Assembly (NCBI RefSeq): GCF_900129465.1
Contig: NZ_FSRA01000001.1
Location: 1,426,001-1,490,000, forward strand
Length of the DNA: 64,000 nucleotides
Direction: 5' to 3'
Source of the DNA: Chitinophaga niabensis
GTDB taxonomy: Bacteria > Bacteroidota > Bacteroidia > Chitinophagales > Chitinophagaceae
Every line of letters begins with the position of its first letter. The stretch's first letter is position 1. Below the pieces are notes generated by a model. It was not told where the DNA came from. It ran no database searches and worked only from the letters and a program-made list of their open reading frames with translations. A program made the position numbers and the translations under genes. Shown here in pieces: positions 52,360 through 62,788 of the stretch.

Positions 52360-55300
52360 TTACCTTATCAGTACTGCAGAGCCTTTGATGATCTGTTCCG
52401 GCTCACCTTCCAATTGATAAACACAACTCCAGATATAAGCACCTGCCGTGGCATTAGCCTGATTGATCTTTCCATCCCATCCTTTGTACACTTCATTGGA
52501 CCGGAATACCAAGGTACCCCATCTGTCGTAAACAGAGAATAGATATTTATTTACCTTTCCCATTACTACAGGGCGGAGAAGGTCGTTCAGCCCATCGTTA
52601 TTAGGAGTGAAGGCTGTTGGTACATATACGCCCCAGCCGCAATCCTTTGTGCCGATCATAACAAATGATCTGCCTGTGCATCCATACTGGTCTGTTACTT
52701 CCAGCCAGTATTCCCCGGGAGTTCTGGTGATCAATTGCGGAGCGTTGCTACCATCACTCCAATGAAAGGAAACAAACTGCCCTTTTACAGGGATCCTTAT
52801 TTCGCCGCGCAGGCACATCAACGTATCCGATACAAGAAAACCCTGTGGGCCGGGGGTAACCTGTTTGTACCAGGCGGTGTCTGTAAAGCTGCAGCCATTA
52901 TCGCCTGTTACTTTTACCCACCACTTGCCGGCTGTATTTACAGTGATCTTTGCGGTATTGGCACCGGTGCTCCAGATGTAGCTTACGCCATCATTACCTG
53001 CATTCAGCACTTGCTCTGTACCATCGCAGATATAGTTTTCCTTTGGTAATGCAACCACCGGCAAAGACATAAGGCTCAACAACCTGAAAGTATCTTTTGC
53101 GATACATCCGTTTATGTCTGTACTGCTCACGGTATATTCACCGGCTGCTTTTGCAGACAGGATATGACCGGTATGTCCGGTATTCCACTGAATGTTTGAA
53201 AACCCGCTGCCAACTTCCAATTGCACAGCATCCCCGCTGCAGATATGCTGATCAGCCGGCAGGCCAATAGTTAAAGGTGCCTGTATCTTAACAAGCAGTG
53301 TGTCTTTAAAAATACAGCCATTTCCTCTATCTCCTTCCAGTATGTATGTGGTGTCTGTTTCCGGAGTAAGGACCACCTTGTCTGTTTTATCCGTTCTGTT
53401 ATAATCTGTATTCCATTTGAAATTCCCGAAGCCCGCAGGCAGGTTTAGTGTGATGGCGGTTTCACGGCATTTGAGTATGTCCGGCCCCAGGCTGAATGGA
53501 TAATTACCCGCATCGAGCACTTCAATGATATCTGTTGCCTGGTTATTACATTTATCCGTTACCGTTACTTCATATGTTCCGGGAGAGGTTACTTCAAATG
53601 TTTGAGCAGTGCTTCCATCTTTCCATTCATACGCTTTAAAACCTGCGCCTCCATCCAGTATAACAGAGGCTCCTTTACAGATCTCCAGGTCAGCGCCGAG
53701 ATTAACAGTAGTAGCAGGTTTTGCAACCTCCACAGGCATAGAGGTCGCATATATTTTACAACCTCCATCCAACAATGCATTGATAGTAGTACTGCCGGCT
53801 TTTTTAAATTTAACGGTTAGCTGATCGCCGGCTTTGGAGATGATTTCCGCATAAGCAGCATCTATTTTCCAGGTAAGAGGGGCAGTACACCCAACAGGTT
53901 TCTGTGCAGTATATGTGAATGTTTGAGAAAGATCGCAGATGAGATCTGTGCCCTGAACTGTAGCAGCCTGGCAGGCGGAATAGCTGGCGCAGGAAGGATA
54001 AGCAAGAACAGGACTTGCAAATGGCACCGGCACTCTGCTTGTTGTTTTAATATTTACAGGGCCTACATTCCAGGGATCTATCGGAGCAACTTCAGTGAGC
54101 AGCAGAGGAATAGTGTTAGCGCCTGCAGGCCCGGCTGCAACAGGTAAGCTTACACAGGCTCCGGTACTGTTCTCAATTTCCCCATCACTGTTCAGGCGCA
54201 TCAGAAAACCTTCGTTCATGGGTTCATTCACCAGTGTTACGCCATATTTGAAACCTGTGATCAGAAAGCCGCCGTTATCTGCCTTCAGGCTCACGACAGT
54301 ATGTTTCTTTAGCTGGGTGAAATTCCTGGACCATGTTATACTTCCGTCCAATGCCATTTTGTGAACGCGGATAGTGGTATCTTTATTCGTAGCGCTTTCG
54401 TGGGCTATCACTAATTGATCATCAAGACTTTTGGTAAAAGTGGTATAAGTTTGATCGCGCAGCCATACATACTCTTTTGTTCTACTGAGCCAGGGATTAT
54501 TTAATCGGAAGCCAGGTAATTGTTCTCCCGTATCATCTTTTAATTTTACAACTGCACCGTGGAACTGGTAGTTCTCAAAACTAAGTTCTTTTTGCAGACC
54601 GGTACCCACATACAACGTATCGTTGATCCTTGCCATACCCAGTATACTAACATCTTCACCGGTTCCGGCTTTAAAGCGCCGGCCCCATTTGAAATCGCCG
54701 GTTGCCGCATCCAGCTTAACGATCATGATCTCTTCGGGCACATACATATTGTAAAAGTCAAAAGCTACGTAAACACTTTCCTTTTCATACAGTAATGCCC
54801 GCACTACCTTGTCAGTACGACTGGGAATAAGGAGTTTTTGCCATACCAGGTTGCCGTTCCGGTCCAGTTTCATTATGGAATTATGAAGGGGAGGGTTGCC
54901 ATAGCTGTCGTTGGATACCATGATATACCCACCATCTTCTGTTTCCTGAACAAAGGCAATGTTCCCGCCATAATTGTGTGCGGTGCGCCGGGCCCATAGA
55001 ACATTTCCATCATAATCCATTTTCATGATAAAGCCTGAATCATATACGCTGTGATCTTTGATAACAGCTTCTTCACCTACTATTAACACATTATTATCTG
55101 ATGTGTTAATGATCCTCGAATAATTGGTACCGCCATCTTCAGTTGCCTTGGGGTCAAACTGTTTAGCCCATCGGATATTACCGCCAGGCTTCAGCTTGAT
55201 CACTTCTGAGCGGCCTATCCCGTAGTAAGATCTGAAACCGATGGTCACAATATCTCCATCATTGGTTCTCACAGCATCTGCAAGCATGGTGGAATATTCC

Positions 55301-56712
55301 TCCTTAATAGCTGTAAAGAAAGAGGTGGCGCAATTATCGCCATTATCTATGGGAGGAGCGGGGGTACAATACTGATTGCTGCAAACGGTGGTTGTGGATA
55401 CCTGTTGATCTGTGACTGTAGTAACAGGGAGTACGGTATTGACAATAACAGAACGGGTGCTTTGCCATTGATAAGGTTTACCTTCAATCTTGTCTCCTCC
55501 GCCCCCGGTTCCTCCATAAGGATTGGATGCGCAGCCGCCGGCGATACCGTAGGGGTCTGTTTTGATCAGGCAAATGGACTGGCCGGCCATGTAGTTAATA
55601 CGGCCAGTGATCACATAACCATTATTACCAGTGAGATCAAATCCATTAAAGTCCCGGATGGCACTGGATCTGTAATCCCGTGTCCATTCCTGGCGTCCTT
55701 CTTTTATCGTTCTTCCGATCTGGGGAAACCCTATATTCGGAGGCCCATCCATGATGTACACGTAACCCTCATTTATACCGGGTTTTACCTGGAGGTTTTT
55801 AACCCGGCCACCACCACTGGAAGTAAGTTTTTGACTTTGGATCAGATAATTGGTGCCGGCTGCTGTTGCTTTTATTACCAGCAGGTGCGTAGCAAGGCTA
55901 CCATAAGCAGTTTCACTTTCAGCGATCTTCATGCCCCAGCTATAACCGCCGGGGATAGCTGTGAGGCAAATCCCTTCTTCGAAGTAATCCTTAATGCGGG
56001 TATATTGAAGCGTGGATAAAGGAAGACCATCATTCAGGCCGGCACGCATCAGGAAAGCGTCTTTGAGATCTCCTGCCATAAAACCTGTCACCAGTAATTC
56101 ACCATTGAGTTCAAGCAGGCTGTTAAATCCATCTGTTCCGCCACTTTCAAATAATTGCACCCAAATCGGTGTGCCTGCCGGATCCAACCTTGCAAGTATG
56201 CCATCTGCCTGCGCGGTGCTGTCGTTTGTATTGGCAACCAATGCATACCCGCCTCCTGATAGTTCAATAATGTCCTTTCCGCTAACGGCCATATTCTCAA
56301 TATCTATCACCTTGCTCCAGGTTATTTGTCCTGCTGCATCCGCTTTTACTACCCAGAGTTGTGGAAGGCTGTTCAATTCGCTGTTACCAATAGCAATAAA
56401 ACCATTATCGGCGGTTTGCTTTACTTTCACAAGAGCATCATTATCTGCCCGGCCCATAGAACGCGCCCATACAGTGTTACCGGTATTATCGGTTTTGATC
56501 AACAGGCCATCCCATTTCCCTGCACCGCCGGCATTGGTTTTTCCGGCCACCATAATATCTCCCTGGGCTGTATATACTACGGCATTCCCTATAGCATCGC
56601 CATTGAGCTTCAGGGTATTTTGAAATGTGTTATTGCATTGTTGGGCGTATATTCCCCCGGGAAACATACAAAAAAGGAGAAATAAGATTATCAAAGCGCG
56701 AAATAGCTGCAT
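52360..56712 (-). CDS. Large secreted repeat protein with T9SS type B C-terminus
   Basis: 1450 residues from the ATG at 56712, which opens the signal peptide MQLFRALIILFLLFCMFP. The upstream in-frame ATG (56736) adds eight poor residues. Two long propeller-like halves with repeated blades fill about 25-860. Ig/PKD-like modules follow, each with a conserved C.G....L..G and a W..G...........G.Y.V.V.D..GC pattern. The CHU_C domain ends it (YVPTAFTPNNDGLNDLLRPV, YDRWGTLVF, WDGKINQANATAGAYIW, AVLIR). A type IX cargo, probably adhesive. No catalytic motif. Confidence 0.85.
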   Translation of the reverse strand: MQLFRALIILFLLFCMFPGGIYAQQCNNTFQNTLKLNGDAIGNAVVYTAQGDIMVAGKTNAGGAGKWDGLLIKTDNTGNTVWARSMGRADNDALVKVKQTADNGFIAIGNSELNSLPQLWVVKADAAGQITWSKVIDIENMAVSGKDIIELSGGGYALVANTNDSTAQADGILARLDPAGTPIWVQLFESGGTDGFNSLLELNGELLVTGFMAGDLKDAFLMRAGLNDGLPLSTLQYTRIKDYFEEGICLTAIPGGYSWGMKIAESETAYGSLATHLLVIKATAAGTNYLIQSQKLTSSGGGRVKNLQVKPGINEGYVYIMDGPPNIGFPQIGRTIKEGRQEWTRDYRSSAIRDFNGFDLTGNNGYVITGRINYMAGQSICLIKTDPYGIAGGCASNPYGGTGGGGDKIEGKPYQWQSTRSVIVNTVLPVTTVTDQQVSTTTVCSNQYCTPAPPIDNGDNCATSFFTAIKEEYSTMLADAVRTNDGDIVTIGFRSYYGIGRSEVIKLKPGGNIRWAKQFDPKATEDGGTNYSRIINTSDNNVLIVGEEAVIKDHSVYDSGFIMKMDYDGNVLWARRTAHNYGGNIAFVQETEDGGYIMVSNDSYGNPPLHNSIMKLDRNGNLVWQKLLIPSRTDKVVRALLYEKESVYVAFDFYNMYVPEEIMIVKLDAATGDFKWGRRFKAGTGEDVSILGMARINDTLYVGTGLQKELSFENYQFHGAVVKLKDDTGEQLPGFRLNNPWLSRTKEYVWLRDQTYTTFTKSLDDQLVIAHESATNKDTTIRVHKMALDGSITWSRNFTQLKKHTVVSLKADNGGFLITGFKYGVTLVNEPMNEGFLMRLNSDGEIENSTGACVSLPVAAGPAGANTIPLLLTEVAPIDPWNVGPVNIKTTSRVPVPFASPVLAYPSCASYSACQAATVQGTDLICDLSQTFTYTAQKPVGCTAPLTWKIDAAYAEIISKAGDQLTVKFKKAGSTTINALLDGGCKIYATSMPVEVAKPATTVNLGADLEICKGASVILDGGAGFKAYEWKDGSTAQTFEVTSPGTYEVTVTDKCNNQATDIIEVLDAGNYPFSLGPDILKCRETAITLNLPAGFGNFKWNTDYNRTDKTDKVVLTPETDTTYILEGDRGNGCIFKDTLLVKIQAPLTIGLPADQHICSGDAVQLEVGSGFSNIQWNTGHTGHILSAKAAGEYTVSSTDINGCIAKDTFRLLSLMSLPVVALPKENYICDGTEQVLNAGNDGVSYIWSTGANTAKITVNTAGKWWVKVTGDNGCSFTDTAWYKQVTPGPQGFLVSDTLMCLRGEIRIPVKGQFVSFHWSDGSNAPQLITRTPGEYWLEVTDQYGCTGRSFVMIGTKDCGWGVYVPTAFTPNNDGLNDLLRPVVMGKVNKYLFSVYDRWGTLVFRSNEVYKGWDGKINQANATAGAYIWSCVYQLEGEPEQIIKGSAVLIR

Positions 56713-56775
56713 GGCGGTATAAGGAATATCTTCCAAAAATAAGCTTTTTTAATTTTCTTTCCTTTGCTTTGCATC

Positions 56776-57285
56776 ATGGAATTCGTTCAAAGCACTGAAA
56801 AAGACCTGGGTATAATTTTCGGGTTGTATGATGATGCTGTTGTATTTCAAAAAACTGTTTCCAATAAACACTGGAAACAGTTCGACAGGGAAATGGTGAT
56901 AACAGAAATAAAAGAAGGCCGTCAATGGAAGATCATTGACAATGGTGGTGTTGCCTGCATCTTTGTGGTTGCCTACAGCGATCCTTTCATCTGGGGAGAA
57001 CGCGGCCATGGGAAAGCCATTTATATTCACCGCATCGTTACCAATCCCAGCTTCCGGGGCGGCAACTACGTTAAAGCCATTGTTGCATGGGCCAGTCAGC
57101 ATGCGAAAGAAACCGGCAATACCTATATCCGGATGGACACCTGGGGCGATAATGCCCGCCTCATTGAATATTACACCAGCTGCGGTTTTAATTTCCTCGG
57201 TGTCTTTGCACCGGACGATATCTCTCAACTCCCCAAACATTACAGCGATATTACATTGGCCTTTTTTGAAATGGAAGTAAAGTAG
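56776..57285 (+). CDS. GNAT-family N-acetyltransferase
   Basis: 169 residues from the ATG at 56776 (an upstream TTG is in frame). The acetyl-CoA-binding motif region is IYIHRIVTNPSFRGGNYVKA, followed by IRMDTWGDNARLIEYYTSCG and FNFLGVF, the standard order for GNAT enzymes. The substrate may be an amine, peptide or antibiotic; nothing tells which. It is divergent from the large T9SS cargo gene, with 63 bases between starts, and lies upstream of the rhamnosidase pair with a 48-base gap. Confidence 0.85.
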   Translation: MEFVQSTEKDLGIIFGLYDDAVVFQKTVSNKHWKQFDREMVITEIKEGRQWKIIDNGGVACIFVVAYSDPFIWGERGHGKAIYIHRIVTNPSFRGGNYVKAIVAWASQHAKETGNTYIRMDTWGDNARLIEYYTSCGFNFLGVFAPDDISQLPKHYSDITLAFFEMEVK

Positions 57286-57333
57286 GACGGTACAGGATGC
57301 TATGAGCCGATATTCTCCTTATTTTACGGGGAT

Positions 57334-60300
57334 ATGAAATATTTATTTGCCCTGTTCTGCGTTTGTTCCATTCCTGTACTTGCACAGCAAAATGCAGTAC
57401 AGAAAGGCTTTGCCATACCACCTGACAGCACTAAGCTCAGCATGTACTGGTACTGGATGAGCGATAATATCAGTGAAGAAGGGGTGAAGAAAGACCTGGC
57501 TTCCATGGCAGCGCTTGGTATCGGCCGTGCCTTTATTGGTAATATCGGCTACAATGAAAACGAAGTGCCCTATGGCAAAGTAAAACTGTTTTCAGATGAA
57601 TGGTGGAAGATAACCCGTACGGCTATCCGTACTGCAGGCGAAAAGGGTATTGAGATAGGATTGTTCAACAGCCCCGGATGGAGCCAGAGCGGCGGCCCCT
57701 GGATCAAACCTGCAGCATCCATGCGTTACCTCGCCGGGGAAGAAGTAACCGTAAAAGGCCCGCAGCAGCTTTCCCTGGCTTTAAAAGAAGCCGGAAAAGA
57801 TTTTCAGGATGTAGTGGTACTCGCTTATCCTGCCCCTGCGGAAGACCTGCTGGTGGCGGCTAACTTCAAAACAGGCGAAACATTCATAGACCTGGAACTA
57901 CCACAAGAGAATACCGCAAGAAGTCTCATCCTCTATATGAAAGGGCGTTTCCGCGCAGAAGCGGAATTACAGGTGAAAGAAGGGAACAGTTACCGCTCCA
58001 TCACCACCTTCCTGGTGGACCGCACCAATCCCAGCGATAATGTGGGTTTCAGGCCCTTCGCACCCTTCAGCGTTTCTTTTGCTCCTGTAAAAGGCAAAAG
58101 CTTTCGCCTGCTTTTAAAGAATAATTCCAAAGAAGGACTTACAGCAGTACACCTGCTGAAAGCACCACGCATTGAACGGTATGAAGAGAAACAATTATCC
58201 AAGATGTTCCAGCAGCCCCTGCCTTTATGGAACGAATACCAATGGCCGCAACATCCCACAGCAACAGATACCGTACTCACTATTCCTGCATCACAGGTGA
58301 AAGACATCACGCAATATTTCGGAAAGGACGGTATCCTGCGCTGGAATGTACCTGCCGGCAACTGGATCATCACCCGTTACGGCATGCTCACCACAGGAGT
58401 GAAGAATGCCCCTGCATCTAAAGAAGGCGCTGGCCTTGAAGTGGATAAGATCAACCGCGTTCCTATGCAGTATCATTATGATGCATTCGTGGGTAAGGTC
58501 CGCAGCAGCATCCCTGCCAATGAACGCAGCTCCCTGAAATGGGTAGTGGCAGATAGTTATGAAACCGGTTCCCAGAACTGGACAGATGATATGGCACAGT
58601 CCTTCAAAGAACAATACGGCTATGATCCCTTGCCCTGGCTCCCTGTTCTTTCCGGCAGGGTAGTGGGCTCCGCAGATCAAAGCGACCGTTTCCTCTGGGA
58701 CCTGCGGAGGCTGGTGGCAGATCGTGTGGCATATGAATATGTAGCTGGTTTACGGGATATCAGCCATAAGGATGGGATGCGGTTGTGGCTCGAGAATTAT
58801 GGCCACTGGGGCTTCCCTTCTGAATTCCTCAAATATGGCGGACAGGCAGATGAAGTAGGCGGTGAATTCTGGAATGAAGGAACACTGGGTAATATTGAAT
58901 GCCGCGCAGCTTCTTCTGCTGCACATATTTACGGGAAGAACAGGGTGGCCGCAGAATCCTTTACGGCAGGCGGACAAGCTTATGTGCGTTATCCTGCACT
59001 GCTCAAAAAACGTGGCGACTGGTCTTTCACAGAAGGCATCAATCATACTTTGTTGCATGTATTCATTCATCAGCCTTATGAAGACCGTAACCCCGGCGTA
59101 AACGTAGGTTTCGGTACAGAGTTCAACAGAAAGAACACCTGGTTCTACCAGGGCAGAGCATTTGTGGATTATCTCCGCAGATGTAATTTTATTTTGCAGC
59201 AGGGTAAACCCGTGAACGATATCGCCTATTTCATAGGAGAAGATGCACCAAAAATGACGGGCATCAGAAACCCCGAATTACCCCATGGTTATTCTTACGA
59301 TTATATCAATGCAGAAGTGATCTTGCAAAGGCTGAGCGTTAAAGACGGCTGGTTTGTATTGCCGGATGGTGTTCGCTACCGCCTGCTGGTATTACCGGAG
59401 CTGGAAACCATGCGGCCGGAGCTCCTGAAAAAACTGTTTGCTTTAGCGAAACAGGGAGGTGTGATCTTAGGCCCTGCTCCCAAACGTTCTCCCAGTTTGC
59501 AGGATTTTCCCAGGGCGGATGCGCAGATAAAAAAACTCGCAGATGAGATGTGGAAGCTCCCTAATGTATTAACAGGTAAGCGTATGGAGGAAGCATTGAG
59601 CTTTGTTCATTTATTGCCTGATGTCAGAGGAATTAAAGAACAGATCTTATACACACACCGCACTGCCAAAGATGCGGATTATTATTTTCTCTCTAATCAA
59701 TCAGACACAACAGTTAATTTTTCGCCCACCTTCCGGATGGAAGGAAAACAGCCTGAGTTGTGGGATGCCGTAACAGGTAAAATAAGAGATCTGCCTTCTT
59801 TTGATCTTAAGTTCAAGGGCATTACGGTTCCATTGACGCTGGAGGCATATGAGAGTGTATTCATCGTATTCCGTAAACCGCCGGTACTTCCGCAAACCGG
59901 CCGTAAAAACTTCCCGCAACCGCAAACATTGCAGGAGCTTAAAGGCCCCTGGCAGGTGAAATTCGATTCCACCTACACATTTAATACTTTAACAGACTGG
60001 AGCCAGCACGCTGATGAACGCATAAAGAACTTTTCCGGCACTGCTTATTACAACACCACCTTTTCTGCCACGCCCGGCAAAGAACGTTACTACATTAACC
60101 TGGGGCCCGTGATGGTAATGGCGAAAGTGAAACTGAACGGTAAAGACCTTGGTACCCTCTGGACCGCACCGTGGAAAATAGACGTTACAGAAGCATTAAA
60201 GAAAGGTGAAAATAAACTGGAAGTGGAAGTAGTGAACACATGGGTGAACGGTCTTATAGGAGATAGTAAACTTCCCGTAAAAGAGCGGAAATACCGGGCT

Positions 60301-60384
60301 AATGTAAACCCGTATAAGCCTGAAAGCAAATATCAATCTGCCGGTCTTTTAGGCCCGGTGAAACTGGAATCAACACCATATTAA
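57334..60384 (+). CDS. GH106-family alpha-L-rhamnosidase
   Basis: 1016 residues with a signal peptide (IPVLAQ). The N-terminal barrel has the GH106 hallmarks: MYWYWMSDNISEEGVKKDL, SDEWWKITRTAIR, GLFNSPGWSQSGGPWIKP and ASMRYLAGEE. A C-terminal beta-sandwich with a galactose-binding-like fold (ERYYINLGPVMVMAKVKLNG; LGTLWTAPWKIDVT) closes it. GH106 enzymes are inverting rhamnosidases acting on pectic side chains, flavonoid glycosides or bacterial polysaccharides. The stop and the next start share one base (TAATG), so it forms a pair with the GH78-like enzyme. Confidence 0.88.
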   Translation: MKYLFALFCVCSIPVLAQQNAVQKGFAIPPDSTKLSMYWYWMSDNISEEGVKKDLASMAALGIGRAFIGNIGYNENEVPYGKVKLFSDEWWKITRTAIRTAGEKGIEIGLFNSPGWSQSGGPWIKPAASMRYLAGEEVTVKGPQQLSLALKEAGKDFQDVVVLAYPAPAEDLLVAANFKTGETFIDLELPQENTARSLILYMKGRFRAEAELQVKEGNSYRSITTFLVDRTNPSDNVGFRPFAPFSVSFAPVKGKSFRLLLKNNSKEGLTAVHLLKAPRIERYEEKQLSKMFQQPLPLWNEYQWPQHPTATDTVLTIPASQVKDITQYFGKDGILRWNVPAGNWIITRYGMLTTGVKNAPASKEGAGLEVDKINRVPMQYHYDAFVGKVRSSIPANERSSLKWVVADSYETGSQNWTDDMAQSFKEQYGYDPLPWLPVLSGRVVGSADQSDRFLWDLRRLVADRVAYEYVAGLRDISHKDGMRLWLENYGHWGFPSEFLKYGGQADEVGGEFWNEGTLGNIECRAASSAAHIYGKNRVAAESFTAGGQAYVRYPALLKKRGDWSFTEGINHTLLHVFIHQPYEDRNPGVNVGFGTEFNRKNTWFYQGRAFVDYLRRCNFILQQGKPVNDIAYFIGEDAPKMTGIRNPELPHGYSYDYINAEVILQRLSVKDGWFVLPDGVRYRLLVLPELETMRPELLKKLFALAKQGGVILGPAPKRSPSLQDFPRADAQIKKLADEMWKLPNVLTGKRMEEALSFVHLLPDVRGIKEQILYTHRTAKDADYYFLSNQSDTTVNFSPTFRMEGKQPELWDAVTGKIRDLPSFDLKFKGITVPLTLEAYESVFIVFRKPPVLPQTGRKNFPQPQTLQELKGPWQVKFDSTYTFNTLTDWSQHADERIKNFSGTAYYNTTFSATPGKERYYINLGPVMVMAKVKLNGKDLGTLWTAPWKIDVTEALKKGENKLEVEVVNTWVNGLIGDSKLPVKERKYRANVNPYKPESKYQSAGLLGPVKLESTPY

Positions 60385-62111
60385 TGAGGATACTGTTATT
60401 ATTACTGATCAGCATGCAGGCTGCTGCACAGCAACTGCCACCCGTATTTGCGAAAGACCGTGTTGCACAGAACACCGCTACCGTGCGCAGTTATTTATCA
60501 CCGGAAAGGATCGTATGGAAAACGGACAGCGGCATCGTTAATGCAGAACGTTTCTTATTACCCGGTAACGGGCAGGCTGACCTGGCCAACAGGAATATGT
60601 GCAAACTCAAAGGCCGCGCCGGTATTTTACTGGATTATGGAAAAGAGCTGCATGGCGGTTTGCAGATCGTAACAGGCATGTATAAAGGTAATAAACCCGT
60701 GAAACTGCGTGTACGCTTCGGAGAATCTGTCAGCGAAGCCATGAGTGATATAGAGCCGAAGAAGAATGCCACAAACGATCATGCCATGCGTGACATGATC
60801 GTGGAAGTGCCCTGGCTGGGGAAACTGGAAGTAGGGAACACCGGTTTCCGCTTTGTAAGGATCGATCTGCTGGATGAGAATGCGGCATTGGACCTGAAAG
60901 AAGTGCGTGCTGTTTTTGTTTACAGGGACCTCGCCTATAAAGGCTCTTTTAATTGCAGTGATCCTTTGCTGAACAAGATCTGGCTCACCGGCGCTTACAC
61001 CGTACAGCTCAATATGCAGGATTATCTCTGGGATGGTATTAAGCGGGACAGGCTGGTATGGGTAGGAGATATGCATCCGGAAGTATCCACCATTTATTCC
61101 GTGTTCGGAGATAATGAAGTGATCAGTAAAAGTCTTGATCTCTCTAAAGAGATCACACCATTGCCACATTACATGAATGGCATGGTATCTTATTCCATGT
61201 GGTGGGTACTCATTCAGCGCGATGTTTACCTGCACACCGGTAACCTTGCTTACCTGCAGCAACAGGCCGCTTACCTGAAAGGATTATTGCAACACTTCGT
61301 CACTAAAATAGATGCACAGCATAAAGAGTCGCTGCAGGATGGTACCCGTTTCCTGGACTGGCCTTCCAGTGAGGACCCTAAAGCAGTGCATGCAGGCTTG
61401 CAGGCTATGATGATCATGACGCTGAAAGCAGGAGAGGAGTTGAGCAAAGTGTTGGGAGATAATGTTACTGCTGCAACCTGTGCAAAAGCAGTGGCAGAAC
61501 TAAAGCAATATATACCGGATGCAAACAATTCAAAACAGGCGGCTGCATTGATGGCACTCTCTGGTCTTGCGCCGGCTGAAAAGATGAATAAAGAGATCAT
61601 TGCCGTGAATGGCGTAAAGAACTATTCAACCTTCTATGGATATTATATGCTGCAGGCAAAAGCCATGGCAGGAGACCAGGCAGGTGCCATAGCAGATATA
61701 AAAACATATTGGGGCGCTATGCTCAGCATGGGTGCCACTACTTTCTGGGAAGACTTTAATATGGACTGGCTGCCCAACGCATCGCGCATTGATGAGCTGG
61801 TAAAACCCGGGCAAAAGGATATTCACGGGGATTATGGTGCATACTGCTACATAGGCCTGCGGCATAGCCTTTGCCATGGATGGGCTTCAGGCCCTACACC
61901 CTGGTTAACAGAACATGTACTGGGTATTAAAGTGCTGGCTCCGGGTTGCCGTGTGATTAAGATCAAACCCTTCCTGGGTGATCTGAGCTATGCAGAAGGC
62001 ACTTTTCCTACGCCTTACGGCATTGTATCCGTAAAGCACACCAAACAGGCCAACGGAAAGATACACTCAGAAATAAAGTCCCCCAAAGAGGTGAGGGTGA
62101 TAAGAGAATAG
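60384..62111 (+). CDS. GH78-like alpha-L-rhamnosidase (six-hairpin glycosidase)
   Basis: 575 residues with a short signal peptide (QAAAQQ). A beta-sandwich N-terminal part (GILLDYGKELHGGLQIVTG; GFRFVRIDLLDE) precedes an (alpha/alpha)6 barrel containing YLWDGIKRDRLVWVGDMHPE, the region of the GH78 catalytic acid, LDWPSS and the later WEDFN and LCHGWASGPTPWL. The barrel is followed by the usual C-terminal beta-domain. It is shorter than many GH78 proteins because extra N-terminal modules are absent. Overlaps the GH106 gene by one base; together they probably remove two different rhamnose linkages from one glycan. Confidence 0.85.
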   Translation: MRILLLLLISMQAAAQQLPPVFAKDRVAQNTATVRSYLSPERIVWKTDSGIVNAERFLLPGNGQADLANRNMCKLKGRAGILLDYGKELHGGLQIVTGMYKGNKPVKLRVRFGESVSEAMSDIEPKKNATNDHAMRDMIVEVPWLGKLEVGNTGFRFVRIDLLDENAALDLKEVRAVFVYRDLAYKGSFNCSDPLLNKIWLTGAYTVQLNMQDYLWDGIKRDRLVWVGDMHPEVSTIYSVFGDNEVISKSLDLSKEITPLPHYMNGMVSYSMWWVLIQRDVYLHTGNLAYLQQQAAYLKGLLQHFVTKIDAQHKESLQDGTRFLDWPSSEDPKAVHAGLQAMMIMTLKAGEELSKVLGDNVTAATCAKAVAELKQYIPDANNSKQAAALMALSGLAPAEKMNKEIIAVNGVKNYSTFYGYYMLQAKAMAGDQAGAIADIKTYWGAMLSMGATTFWEDFNMDWLPNASRIDELVKPGQKDIHGDYGAYCYIGLRHSLCHGWASGPTPWLTEHVLGIKVLAPGCRVIKIKPFLGDLSYAEGTFPTPYGIVSVKHTKQANGKIHSEIKSPKEVRVIRE

Positions 62112-62177
62112 AATTTGAAGAAAAAACTATACCTTGTATCAATAAACAGTAATTTTTTGATCAGCAGTGAACACGAT

Positions 62178-62720
62178 ATGGAATGGAGCCGTATGAAAAA
62201 CGGTGATCCAGCCGCCCTTGAAGCAATTTACAGGGCTCACATCAGATCGTTGGTGCGCTATGGTTTAAAACTGACCCATGACCTCGACCTGATCAGGGAT
62301 AGCATCCAGGACCTCTTCCTGGAGATCTGGCGCAACCGGGAGAACCTTGCTGATACTTCTCATCCCAAATTCTACCTTTTCAGAGCTTTACGGAACAAAC
62401 TATCCAAAGCACAAACAAAACAATCCTTTGTCAGCGAAAATGAGCTGCGCCTGGCCTCAGACAGCCTCCTGGAAGAATACGTGGAATTAACCATCACCGC
62501 CAGGGAAACGGAAGCAGAGAACCGGCAGGCCCTGAAACAGTTATTACATAAACTACCCCGGCGGCAGCAGGAAGCCGTATATCTCCGCTTTTACCAGAAC
62601 ATCCCCTACGAACGCATCGCGGAACTGATGAGTATGAATTACCAGTCCGTTTTAAACCTCATGCAGCGTGCCCTGAAGGCTTTAAGGAAAGAATATACCC
62701 CCCGTTCCTCCAAAGACTAA
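62178..62720 (+). CDS. ECF RNA polymerase sigma factor (FecI-like), second set
   Basis: 180 residues from the ATG at 62178 (MEWSRMKNGDPAALEAIYRA). An upstream in-frame TTG at 62115 adds 21 residues unlike the family and was not used. Region 2 contains LIRDSIQDLFLEIWRNRENL; region 4 contains IPYERIAELMSMNYQSVLNL. FecR follows after 68 bases. It is on the same strand as the rhamnosidase genes, 66 bases downstream, but more probably controls the susC presumed to lie beyond the window. Confidence 0.9.
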   Translation: MEWSRMKNGDPAALEAIYRAHIRSLVRYGLKLTHDLDLIRDSIQDLFLEIWRNRENLADTSHPKFYLFRALRNKLSKAQTKQSFVSENELRLASDSLLEEYVELTITARETEAENRQALKQLLHKLPRRQQEAVYLRFYQNIPYERIAELMSMNYQSVLNLMQRALKALRKEYTPRSSKD

Positions 62721-62741
62721 AAAAACTTTCCCAAAAGTGAG

Positions 62742-62775
62742 TATATAGGTAAGGAAACAGACATTACCTTATATA
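62742..62775. promoter_or_regulatory. Inverted repeat between sigma and fecR
   Basis: TATATAGGTAA (62742-62752) and TTACCTTATATA (62764-62775) form an almost perfect inverted repeat 13 bases before the fecR start. It could be a regulator site or an RNA stem shielding the fecR start. Its role is not known. Confidence 0.35.
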
Positions 62776-62788
62776 GACCTGCTATTTC

